Shown: one piece after another, positions 52,088 through 62,900 of the stretch
Numbering within the stretch: position 1 is the stretch's first letter
Layout: each line of letters begins with the position of its first letter
Source of the DNA: Podospora comata
Lineage: Eukaryota > Ascomycota > Sordariomycetes > Sordariales > Podosporaceae
Direction: 5' to 3'
Length of the DNA: 64,000 bases
Assembly (NCBI GenBank): GCA_017354895.1
Contig: CP071494.1
Coordinates: forward strand, 806,001 to 870,000
Made by a program: the position numbers and the translations under genes
Notes under the pieces: model-generated
Seen by the model: only the letters and a program-made list of their open reading frames with translations
The model's database searches: none
What the model was told of the DNA's origin: nothing

Positions 52088-52110
52088 CTATCCGAACATG
52101 TCGGAGGCCT
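51742..52110 (+). repeat. Degenerate ~21-bp tandem array with GCCT core
   Basis: GCCT (or GCGT) recurs at 51779, 51800, 51821, 51842, 51863, 51884, 51906, 51927, 51956, 51979, 52000, 52022, 52043, 52064, 52086 and 52107. Steps are 21-23 bp except one 29-bp step where a C11 run has expanded. A related GCCCC copy stands at 51742. Units share GCCTC followed by an A-rich part (AACAAAT-like) and end in AG, AC or AT. The array covers the 3' flank and reaches the last codons of the minus-strand gene that stops at 52088. Confidence 0.85.
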
Positions 52111-53844
52111 TCCCCTTGCCCTCATCGAGCTTCTTTTCCTTCTTCTCCTCCTCCGTCTCCTCCTCCTTCTCCTCATTCTCGGGATCCATAACCCTCCGCA
52201 CCTCCGGCCCCGTATAATTCCTCGACTCAGGATTGTACTGACTATTCATATACTCTGTATACTTCTTCATAAACCCCTCCCTCTTTCGTTCATGATGCCG
52301 GGTTGCTGCTCCTGGAGGGGGGCAGCGCTCCTGTTGCGGGGGAGCGGGAGGGGGAGCGGGAAAAGAGGAGAGAAAAACGGGAGGGGTGATGGAAGGGATA
52401 GGAGGAGGGGGGTAACTCGGTGGTGGTGGTGGTGGTGGCGGAGGAGTGCGAGTCGGCATCAGGGGAGGACGATGGGGTGAAGGAGGGGGGGTTGCAGGAG
52501 AGTCCGCCAGGGACAGCAGAGCTAGCTTGCCGATGGGGGAGGGGGAAGAGGCGTTTTGGTGGGGGGGGCGGCGGTAGGTGTGGATTTGGGGGGGGGGCAA
52601 GTGAGATGATGAAGGGGGGTGAGAGGGAGCTGCTCCTGGTGGGGTGAAAGTCGCTTGTTTCGGTCGACTTGATGATGATGGGGGTGCTGCTCTTGTTGGG
52701 AGGGCTGCTCTGGCTGGTGCCGCTCGTTTGGCTGGTACTTTTGCTGCTCTTTGGCCGGCTGGTACTTTTCGTACTGGTGCTGCTGCTCCTCAGCTTGATG
52801 GTACCGCTCTTTTGGCTGGTACTCTCGAGACCGCCGTTGCTGGTCTTGCTCGTCCTGCTGGTACGAGTTATGAGACTCATTGGACTCGTCCTCTTGCTCT
52901 TCAGTGACCGGCTGAAGACGAGGCGACGACGGGGAGAAAGCCGGGCGGGGAGAAGGCGGCGGCGGCGGGAGAACAAAGCTGGGGGGACGGAAAATATCAT
53001 CCTCTTCGATTTCGTCCCAGTCGATGCTCAGCACTCGTCTGGTGGCATCCCGATAGGCTTTCGCCCGTTCTTGGGTGCGCTCAGGCTCAGGAGCAAGCTC
53101 CTGGCCGGCGGCGGACGACGGCTCGGGGTCGCTTGCTGGGACCGGCGAGTCGTCGAGGGGAGGGAGAGGCAGGAAGATTCTGTCCAGGGTTGCCAAAACG
53201 TTTTTGGCCTCTTGGGCGTGCTGGGAATGGGGGGCCTCGGGGTGGAGTTGGCGGCTGCTGCTTGCCGCCGCCCTGGTGGGCGACTCCAGGTCGTCGAGGC
53301 AACGACCCAGCGGAAGGTTCGCCATGAACTGCTTGTAATCAAGCAGGGTGAGGTCGTTGTCGTCGGGCTCGTGGGGGTCCCGGAGCAGCTTTGGTTTGGA
53401 GGAGGGGGAGGGAGCGAAGACGGACGAGCTGGTGGCGACGGGGAGGTTGGAGGGGTTGGAGGAGGAGGAGGAGGGAACGGCGGTGGCAGCAGGAGCAGCA
53501 CCCTCCTCGAAAAAGGTCGCCAGGCTCTTGACAGATTTGTGGCCTTTGGCCACCGCCGGGGGGGTCGCAGAGGGCGACACCTTGCGCCCGAGGTTCGAAG
53601 CAAAGGTATCTATCAACATTTGTTGTTAGAAAGCTCCAGTCAAGTTGATTTCTTCGACTTTTTTTTGCTCTCAAGTAAGCAAATAAGCGAATCAAGTCGA
53701 GCACAAAGGTGACTTTCGAGTAGTCAGTCGCAAAACGGCCGAGTTGCTCGACAGTCTTGACGTACCGTGGCTCCGGCGCGGGATCTTCCTCTCCAAGATA
53801 AGGCCGGCAATCGCCCCATCTTCTTTCTTCTCCTTCTTCTCCAT
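52088..53844 (-). CDS. Hypothetical disordered protein, gene model unresolved in the middle
   Basis: Exon 1 is 53844-53766 (MEKKEKKEDGAIAGLILERK), intron 53765-53610 (GTACGT...GATAG, 156 nt), and exon 2 continues DTFASNLGRKVSPSATPPAV from 53609. Exon 2 is Ser/Pro-rich, with VLSIDWDEIEEDDIFRPPSF and a Gln/Tyr/Pro-rich repeat (KYQP) region, and stops at 52522. A different frame, open to 52088, continues the natural-looking sequence PSPIGKLALLSLADSPATPP and ends YTEYMNSQYNPESRNYTGPE and an acidic tail KKLDEGKGKASDMFG. The two frames are joined either by one base missing from the C10 run at 52588-52597 (minus strand), or by an intron from a GTACCA in the KYQP repeats to ATCAAG near 52670. No family is recognised. 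Confidence 0.6.
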
Positions 53845-56800
53845 CGTCTGTGAGCGGTAACTGCGATGGTGTGCGAGCGCCTGGTTAGCAGTTGAGGTTG
53901 GTTTGCTCGAGCAACATCAAGACTTACAGAAGCAGCTATGAACACCGATGAACAGTTCAGAAGTGTTTTTCGAGAAGTCCCAAAATCTCAAAACAAATAA
54001 GTGTGTGCGAACCGCTTATTCGCCGTGCTTAGTCGTCCTGCGGTGCCTCCATCATCAGCTGCAGACCCGCCTGCCAGCCGCAGTCAAGCCGTAGAAGGCC
54101 CGGAGGGTTCCCAAGGTATCTGTCGAGACATTGCGGCTCTGGAAGAGTGTTCACAAGAAACAGTGGCTCTTGGAGTCCAGCTCTTCGTGGAGGTGGCAGA
54201 GTACATTGTGACTGACGAAAGGTTCGTCAACGCAGTCCATATATTTGACTCGTTACTATCAACCTGTTGATCAGAGTTGCGGACTGTAGAGTGGCGCTGG
54301 GAGCGGCTGCACAAGACTTGTTCGCTACCTACCTCACATACAAACTACCTTATGGAGCCAACAGAAGGATCAACAAGGACCCGCTGCTCCATATTCTAGA
54401 AGAGTTCACTTTCTGCTCTTTTGGGTGTTTGGCCTTCAGCTGAGGACACAGTCTTCTCCGTGAACCTGAGCACGGTGGAGAGCAGGAGAGACATGTTGCC
54501 CACCGCAGACAGCAATTCAGGGAACTGGGGCTGTTCTGTACATTGAAGAGAAAATATCACGAGGATTAGAGTGTTTATATCATGTATATGAGTAGAGTCT
54601 TCTTTTGCTATCCAATATCAACAGTTGAGGTGGCTCGTGCGTTCAGGGGCTGCTTTGCCCCTGAGCTGTTTGCCACCGCCCGGACCATCACCATGTAAAC
54701 AAACGTCAATCTTCACATTTGCCTCCGAAATATAAACAAACTGGCATATTTGACTCTTCAAAGTTTAGTTTAGGTTCATTGATGCCACGAGCGTACCCTC
54801 CTTTATCTTCATGTTCAGTCCTGGAAAACACTCTCCAAGCACACAAAGTGCTGACATGCACAACAAGTGACACCCGTCATTGAAGATGACAAATGTCCGA
54901 GTGTGATGTTGTTCAGATCTGTCTTTAAGCCGCAAGCCATGTAAGAACCTAATCATAACGGTGGCGACGTGTTCTCGTAGCCACTGGCACAAGGTCCGGA
55001 CATGGCTGTTTTCGGGGTAAAGCGGTGTCTCAACCATGAAGAGGCATTGCAAGTGTTTACAACAAGCGGCACAGGAACTCGCGATGCAACACTTGAGCCA
55101 TTCTCTGGAGAACTCTGGAGAGGTCCACGTTGGCCGGGATCATGCTGACTGAATGCGACCTTGAGCCCTTCTTTGGCTTCCAAGAAGCGTTACACAGACC
55201 CAGCGGCGACAACTATATCTTACCCTCGCCGTCCCTGAACATATAGCTCAACAAATTAACTCCCCAAAGTACCTTTCTCGTTTCCATTCCTCTTTGTGCC
55301 AGGATTTACAAAGGACAAGTGATGAAGTTGGCCCTTGATTCTGGCTCTGATTGGCGCTGACGGGTATCACCGTATCCATCGTATAAGCAGGCAAAATAGC
55401 GCGGTGACCCCTTTTACATCAACAGCGTCTGGTCCCAAACTCGCTTCCTCTGGCAATGACACTCACCCCTGATCCGATCGGATTTGCCAGAGGTGATCAC
55501 CAAACAGAAACACCAAGCTGAAATGGCCCCCATGGGCCATGGTCAGCCCCGAAGTCTTGCAATCAGATGCTACGGTACAGATCAGGAAGCTTGCTCCGGA
55601 GCTGAAAAGGCGCTGTCGATCACCAGAAGCACCACATGTTTGGAACCAGTCTCCCGGGGCCCTTTTGTCAGTTGCACTGCACCACCTAGCACTGATAAGC
55701 TACCTAACACGGGCAACGACAAAAATATCATAATGTCGCGGCAAACACCGCAACCTCACACCGAGGAGATACTGAGCACAAATGTCAGGTCAGTGTCTTC
55801 AGCTGGGCAAGCCTCCAAAGGTCCAGACCTCCTGTCTTATACTCTCACCTTGGGTCATGATCTGTTCGTCATGCCACTCCTTCAGTCACAGGTCCAGACA
55901 TGTCACGGTAGAAGCCGCTCAATTTCCAATGCCGACAACGACGAAAAGCCGTGCCACAGCCGCCGCCATGATCCAAAGGGCTCTTTTCCACACCATACTG
56001 TTAGGTGGTCTCTGGGAACCCCACTGCAACGTTAATCGCGCGGGGTTCTGTCAGACGCTTTGCTCCAGTCTTCACCACTCAACGGAAAGACGAAGATACG
56101 CTGCGCCGTCCTGTGCCATGACAACCGAGAAGGAAGGCACCTTACAGCTGATGCGCACACCCCACCATCTCACGGGTAGTCACCTCCCCCCTGTCTGTCT
56201 GAAGGATCATCTAAATGGAATTCCAACCCACCACCAAACACAAGTAAGTTCCCGTTACCTCATCAAAAAAGTCTTGAAATTCCAAAACTCGAGAAATACA
56301 ACTAACTAGCATCATTTTTTTCCAAAATAGCACAGCGAGGAAAAAAAAGAAAGAAAAAAAGAGAGGCGTGACCTGACTTTCTCCTTGGCTGGGCATAATC
56401 CATCGCTAACTAACCCCAACTTTCTCGCCGATTTTCCTGTTTGGGAATGTAGACCCTTGTACGCCTTCTCTCTCGCCTTTTTCTTCTTTTCTTCTTGTTT
56501 GTCTTTTTTCCCACAAGCGGCTTGTCACGGCCACCCCCGCAATTGCCTTCCCGCCCAACTGCCAGAAATAATCACAGCAAACAATTTTCTTTTCTGGCAT
56601 TGCTTCTTTTCCATCTCGAACCGGCCGGCGTAGAGAAACATTGTGAGTGGTCAAATTCTCGACCGGCGAAGCGGGCATGTGTGCCGAGCTGAAGGATACC
56701 TATAAGCCGAACCAACACGAGAGGAACTGACATGGTCAGACACACACACACACACATATGCAGGAGACAGATCGACAGGCGGACAGGTTCCTTCAGCTGC

Positions 56801-57421
56801 GAGCACGTCGGTCGGTAAGGTAGGCAGGGCTTGTGTTGCACCTCGACGAGGGAGAAAGGCCCTGAAAAACTGCGTCTGTATGTAGTGTACAGGTAGGTAG
56901 ATGGCTGCTTTCACTAGGCAGCCGTTCAAATGTCTGACGATGACACCAGTCGCCATTAAGCAAAGGGTAACTTATCTTGCATCCATCGAGAACTTTTGTT
57001 TTTCTAGATACCTAGTCTGCAGATTTCAAATCATGTCATCCTTACCACCTGAGCCACCAGAGTAGAATTTCCAAGAGCCAAAGAGGGTAACTGGAAAAGA
57101 ACGCCTTGGCTGAGCGCCACTACACTACTCCCCACTACACTACTCCCCACAACCGATTATCATCAAAGATGTTTTGGATCTAGAAAAAACAACCGGTTGA
57201 TCGATAGCTTCGAACACTGCAAGGAGGCGCAGTGACTGTGTGGCATGGACATACTGTGTAGGTATACAGATGGATACAACCTACGTGTAGCTCAAGTCCA
57301 CTTTCTTCCACCGCTACCTCCATCTCCATCATCAATCAACATCACCACGCACCAAAATGTAACCCATTCTCCCTCGTTCCCAATTCCACTTACCCCCTTC
57401 GGTAACTACTTCGTCCTTTTT

Positions 57422-57457
57422 CCTCCAGATCTCCCTCCAGATCTCCCTCCAGATCTC
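57422..57457 (+). repeat. 12-bp tandem repeat (CCTCCAGATCTC-like), three copies
   Basis: Three successive CTCCAGATCTCC units occur in the intergenic stretch before the C2H2 gene. Confidence 0.85.
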
Positions 57458-57730
57458 CCCACTCCCGGGCGCTCGCTCACCAGCCGGCCCCCGGCCCCCA
57501 CTGTCACCGGTAACTCAAACCTGACACCGAGAAGACCGACTGACAACACACACAAAAGACACCACTTTTTGTACAACGTTCATATAATTTTTATTACAGA
57601 TCTGATGGGTGCAAAATACACGACAGGAAAATAAGGCAATGCCCGAGACATACACCACCTTGGTTGTAACAAAAGTTTCTAGGCAGGCAAGATGTACCCG
57701 TCCGTCTCTACGTGGGATTTTTACCATTTT

Positions 57731-57748
57731 GTGTGTGTGTGTGTGTGT
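57731..57748 (+). repeat. (TG)n microsatellite
   Basis: Nine GT units; a (CA)8-type run also occurs near 56740. Confidence 0.85.
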
Positions 57749-58196
57749 AAGGAGGCAACCATTTGCATAAGGGGATGGATGGACGTCTTGGGCATTTTTC
57801 CATTCTGGAAAATCACCTGATTTGACAATCCCATTCTCTGCAAGAAAATCAACTACAGTATGATGATGGCCGGAGAGAATATGTTAAATGTTGACAAGAA
57901 ACTGCATTAAAACTAAACAACTAATCAACTAAAAAGGAAACTATCGGCCGTTACAGAGTGAAAATCATGAAAAAAAAATGAAAAAGAAAAAGAAAAAGAA
58001 AATAAACGAAAAAAGAAGGGGTATTCCTTATTCCTTTGCCCACGCTGCCAAATGTTCCAAATCAATCCATCTATCCCATCCCATACCATTCCATACCAAC
58101 CCATCATGTCGTGAATCGCAGGAGATATATCAAAGAAAAACAAAACAAAACAAAAAAAGGTATCCAAATAGTCATAAATCATACCCCAACTCTCAT

Positions 58197-59096
58197 TTAC
58201 TCCTCCTCCCCCTCGGCATCAACATCCCCCTCCGCATCCTCCTCCTCCCCCCTCCCACTAACCACAATCTCCTCCCTCACCCCCCTCCCTTTTTGTCCCT
58301 GTCCCCCCCTAACCTGCCCGTTCCCGCCACCCCCCTGCCTCTCCAACACCTTCCTCAACTCCCACCTCCCCCCCCGTCCCCCCCGTTCAATAATCCCCAC
58401 CTCCCTACTCTTAGCCCACTCAAGCAAGCTCCCATCCTCCTCCCCCCCAAACCTGACCTGCCCCTCCCTCCCCAACGCCGCCCCCTCCAGATGCTTAGCT
58501 ACATGCTCCATCCTCTGATCCCACGCCTCCGGGCCCCTAAACTCCACCTTACACCCCTTGACAGGACACCTCATAACCTCAGGCAGCTTACACCTCTCCC
58601 TCTTCCCCCTCTCCTGCAGCTCCCTCAACCTCCCCTCCCACCTGGCCATCTCCTCCTTCTCCCCCGGCGTCAACACCCCCCCTTTATTCGCCCTCCCAGC
58701 ACAAAGTTTCTTCGCCCCAGCAGGCATGTGCATCCTCTTCAGGTGCTGGGTGTACAAATCCTTGCGATTGAAAATCGCCCCATTCGGCAGACGACAACCG
58801 CCATTGTTCGTCTTGGCGCACATACCTTCTGTGCAGAGCCAGTAGTCCAGCAGCAGGTGCTGCGTGATGACGTGACGCTTCCATTCGTTCTTGGCCGCAA
58901 AGGTCGCTTCGCAGCCGGCAAAGTGGAACACGCAAGTGAAGGGGCGGGTGTGCTGCTTCTTGACGTGGGCGTCAAAGTCGGTGCGGTCGGGAAAGTCGGT
59001 TCGGTTGCAGTCGGGGCATTTGAAGGATACCGAGGAGGGAGCCAAGGGGTTGATCCGGCGTGGGGAGGGTTTGGGGAGCCGCTGCTGCTTGGGCGG

Positions 59097-59128
<32 letters not shown>

Positions 59129-59978
59129 GAGGCTGGGGGTGCCAGACTTGGGTTGGGATGCGTTGTTGTTGGATGATGGGAGCGGGATGGTTGTTGTTGT
59201 TGAGTTTGGTTTTCTTGGCAGGGCGGTGCTCGTCTTCAGAGCCAGAGTCGGAGTGGCGTTTGGGGGTTGGGGGGAGGGAAGACTCCTCGGAAAAAAAGTC
59301 GCTGTCGTGGTCGAGCTCCCGCTTAAGGGGAGAAGAGTAAGAAGTAGAAGCCTGGATCTCCTCCTTGATCATGGGCATGTCCTCGACCGGACTGGCAAGA
59401 CGAGTAAAGTCGGAGCCGACGGTGTTTTGGTTAGTGCTCATGTCACACTGGGTGGATGTGTAGCTCGGCTCAAAGAACATGCCCTGGCTGTAGTCCATGT
59501 CGTTGTCGTTGTAGAGCGAGTTCATGCCGCCGTCAGTCCAGGCCCCGTAGCTCGGCATCATGCCCGAGCCCGTGAACCTGATGATGGCGTCGTGAGTGCT
59601 CGAGAAGTCGTCAAACTGCCCTGGCGTGGGTGAGAAGACAGATGGGACCTCAGGGGGCGTCGTGGGATACTCGTAGTAAGATTCAGTCTCAGCACCGGGG
59701 CTCGGGGCGCTGCCCGAGGCGGAGGACGGCTCGTGGGAAGACATGGGACTGGCGAATCGTTGTTGCGTCGGTGGTGGAACAGCGGAAACGCCCGTGCTCG
59801 TAAAGTATGTCTTGGAGTGGGTGTCGTTCAGGAACCGCTGAGTGGGGGCGGAGAGGATAGGGTCGATGTAAAGGTTATCCTCAGTCTGTGTCGCAGCCAA
59901 GTCTTGGATAGGAACGTCGATGTTCGCATATCCAAAGCTCGAAGTGCTGCCGAAGATGGTTGAGAAGTGGCCAGCCAT
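58197..59978 (-). CDS. C2H2 zinc-finger transcription factor
   Basis: This is a single exon of 593 residues starting at ATG 59978 (MAGHFSTIFGSTSSFGYANI). The N-terminal ~300 residues are Ser/Thr/Pro/Asp-rich, with an acidic patch and a basic run (RPAKKTKLNNNN) that may be a nuclear signal. A polyglutamine tract encoded by a CAA/CAG run lies near residue 284-294. Zinc-finger-like units follow: FKCPDCNRTDFPDRTDFDAH (about 319), FTCVFHFAGCEATFAAKNEW then KRHVITQH (about 347-372), and WLCTEGMCAKTNNGGCRLPN with KDLYTQHLKRMH (about 380-417). A later MRCPVKGCKVEFRGPEAWDQ with HVAKH forms one more. The last ~60 residues are Gly/Arg/Glu-rich. DNA binding is inferred and targets are unknown. Confidence 0.88.
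59096..59129 (-). repeat. Polyglutamine-coding triplet repeat
   Basis: About eleven consecutive TTG units on the plus strand (CAA on the minus strand) encode glutamine in the C2H2 factor, directly before PPKQQRLPKPSP. Confidence 0.9.
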
Positions 59979-62900
59979 CTTGAATGGTGATGAGGGAAAG
60001 AGAGGTGGTCGATGTTGGGGCAGAAAGCGTCAAAGACACAAACGTATGGCAAGCCAGAGCTGTATAGCCTCAAGCTTGAAGAGCCAACATGGAAGGGTGC
60101 GAGTAGTTATGTGCGGTGCTGTCTGAAGGATCCAGCAAAGGAAAATAGAAAGGAGGTCGCGGTGCTGGTCGAGGTATGGGTGGCAGGTGAAGACGCAGTG
60201 AACAAAAGATGCAACAGCGGATCCTGGACTTGAGACCCACGCACCGTAATATAAAAAGGCGAGGGGGACTTATGCTGCATGGCTCGATGTGGCGATGATC
60301 AAGAACAGACCACGAAGAGCGGGAGCAGCTTGGATCAAATATGAAGAAGACAAAAGGTACGAACCACATGGAGACAAGGGCAGTGACCGCGTTTCCATCT
60401 TGGTGTGCCATGTTCGGGAGAGCGCGCCAGAGCTGGCGGTTCTTTCTGCTGCTCCCCACTTGTGTCCAAGCCCACCACTCTCTAAGCTCATCGCAGAGGG
60501 GAAGGACGCTCCCCTTCGTGGCTCGCTGCTCAAGGAGAATGCGGCTCTGCAGTGGGCCAGGATGTACTCCTACAGCCTAAGCACAGCATCTAGGTACAAG
60601 AGGGTTCTGCCAAGTAGCCAAGGTGGTAGCGAAAAGGCCCTGGCTCACAGGAGGGGGGGCTGAGGCCAGGTTCCCAGGCCACCCCTGCCCAATTTCGACC
60701 CCTGGCGGCAGGGGGGCGGACGGGGTTGGCAACAATCTCTTGAGAAGCGCTAGAAGGGTGTTGTGAGCCGTCGTCTTTGAGCGCTGCGCCTCAGGCTTGC
60801 TTGCTTTCTGAACAAGAGGTGAGTTGTATACGGGACAAGCCTGAAATGTACAGCGCACAGGGTACATGATACCTACAGAGGAAGCGCGCGAGATGTCGAA
60901 ACAGACGCGGGAGCTGTTTCCAGTGAGAGTCCGTTTACTTTGCATGCCCGGTTCTTCCGCCGAGCACTCTCGGGGCTTCGCAGCAGAGGCCAGTCGCTCG
61001 GGTATCTGATATGTCACAAGCGGGGGCCGAGTCAATGGCGCGAACATGAACAGCAAGGTACATACCCCAGACTGCAGACTGCCCTGGAGCGCGGACAGGT
61101 TGTGGGCGAGAGCGATGGTTCGCGGACAGCTGTTGTAGCTCTTGATGATATCGACACCCTCCCACAGACACCTCCCCTGGTCGAGCAAAATCCCCTCCCC
61201 CCCACCTCCCAATTCCCAACCCGACAAGAGGAGACGGCAGATGACGGGATGACCAAATTTGAGGCTCTTTTATGCTTTTACTTGCTTGTATTCGTCGTCC
61301 TGCTTCCCCGGACGGCGGCGTGATTCGTGGCTCCCGATGAAAGTGGCATTTGCCCATTTCCGATCAGAGTGGGCGCCACAAGGTCGATTTACTTCCTGCA
61401 TGAGCATGTGTCAGTCACATCAGTCAGGAAAGAAGAAAAAGCTGAAAAAATCAATTCATCATGATGTTTGGTTTGCTGTGCTTGTTGGTGATTTGGGAGG
61501 TGGTCGGTGCACTTAGGATTACCGCTAAAACAGACGCTAAGACGCTGTCCGTTTCTCCCCAGACTGAGGTGCCCCACTGGATCCAGTGAGTGGCCCAGGG
61601 ACCCTTAACCCTTGACCATGGCGGCTGTCCATCTTTCTTGGCGGGGCTTCCGTCTCTTCTTGATGCTTGAGATGAATTCCATCGTTGACAGTCGACTGTC
61701 GTGTCGTGTCGTGTCGTGTCGTGTCGTCTCGGGCACATCTGACATCTCGCTAGTTTCTGTCACGTTCACCAAAACAGCCCAAGCATGCAGGGCATCCAAG
61801 GGCGACAACACACTGCGATCGATTTCCTCACCAGGACATGACAGACAGCAGACGGGAGAGAAAAAGAAGGGTTGCAACCGCGGACGTGGCAGATGTCCGG
61901 AAAAGGTGGGGTTCTACGCCCAGCTTCTGAGCATCTTCCCCTCTGGTCTCAGCCATGGCCGCTCTGATTGGGCCCTTTGCGTCGCCGGTCAGAATGGAAT
62001 CTCTCTTTCCCGTCTTCAAACCCAGCGCCCTGGGCTCGCCTCTGTCTTGGGCCCTGGCCCTTCCCGTCCCTCTCTGATATGCCGTCGTTCGTCAACAAAT
62101 CATACCCCCACCGCCATTTCAACCTCAGAGTAGGGTGATATTGTAATTTCTGATGCAAAAGACTTCACATCTGGACATACATGTTTCTACGCCGGCCAGT
62201 GATTAGCAGAAATCTCTGTCGGGCCCGGTCTTCCCCTGCCCGCCCGCCGTCGTCCCGCAGCTTTCGCCTCCTCGCTCTTGTCTTCAACTCGTCCTGGCGG
62301 CAGCAGCGTGGCTGTCAGACTTGTCGCGGGCCCGGGGGATCGACGGCCAATCAGCATGACACCCCAGAGAGCAAGCAAGTCAAGCAACAAGCAAAGCCTA
62401 TTCTCGTCTTGGGGGCCAGAAATCTTGGGAAGGACCCAGCCCCACGGTCAGAGACCGCCCTAGTCGACGTTTTTCTTTGCCGGCGACGGGCCTCAATGAC
62501 GACTACCTATCAGTCTCTGTAAACGGCAAATGGCCATCGGTCGAGCTTTTAGCCTCTTGACCGGCGATAGAACATGGAGCGGTCAGAGACGCATGAGCTT
62601 AATTGGCCCGACACCCGTCACAATGTCACGATAGCAAATCGACACTGGTAAGACTGCCGCTGCAACACTGGAGGGGGAAGCCTGGCAAGGCGACGGTGGT
62701 GGTGACGGTGCTTGTGGTCGCCTTGTTCTTTGCATGCACCCCGCCGTGTAACTCCAACTGATCAGCCAAACACTTCCGAGGAAACAACTTCACCAACTGG
62801 CGACACTCCGTTGCCAAAGAGATCATCAGCAATGACAGAAACCAAAAAGACAAGAAGCAACGTCTCACATGGGTTGTTGACCTCGGCCGCCACGACGGGC

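Larger units (their letters stand above)
53845..58196. other. 4.3-kb stretch without recognised gene
   Basis: The first ~150 bases are the leader of the minus-strand hypothetical gene. Frames at 54001-54270 (plus), 54765-55052 (minus), 55484-56035 (plus) and 55782-56309 (plus) show no domain and overlap. The stretch holds a 12-bp repeat CCTCCAGATCTC x3 (about 57422-57457), a 17-bp repeat of CTACACTACTCCCCA type x2 (about 57118-57150), and CA/TG microsatellites near 56738-56756 and 57731-57748. The final ~300 bases are the A/T-rich 3' flank of the C2H2 gene. It may contain a decayed or non-coding gene; I cannot show one. Confidence 0.45.

Noticed and set aside
52669-53712. 347-codon plus-strand frame opposite the hypothetical gene
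   Set aside because: It consists of Leu/Val/Gly low complexity from repeats read backwards; the minus strand has the intron signals and sensible exons.
54001-54600. Possible transposon or decayed gene fragment
   Set aside because: No transposase motif, terminal repeats or target duplication is visible, and there is no RIP-like AT shift. I leave it as unclassified intergenic DNA.
57978-59633. 551-codon plus-strand frame opposite the C2H2 factor
   Set aside because: It begins in a poly-Lys/A-rich flank, becomes Pro/Leu-rich and lacks a domain; the minus-strand zinc fingers are clearly the real product.
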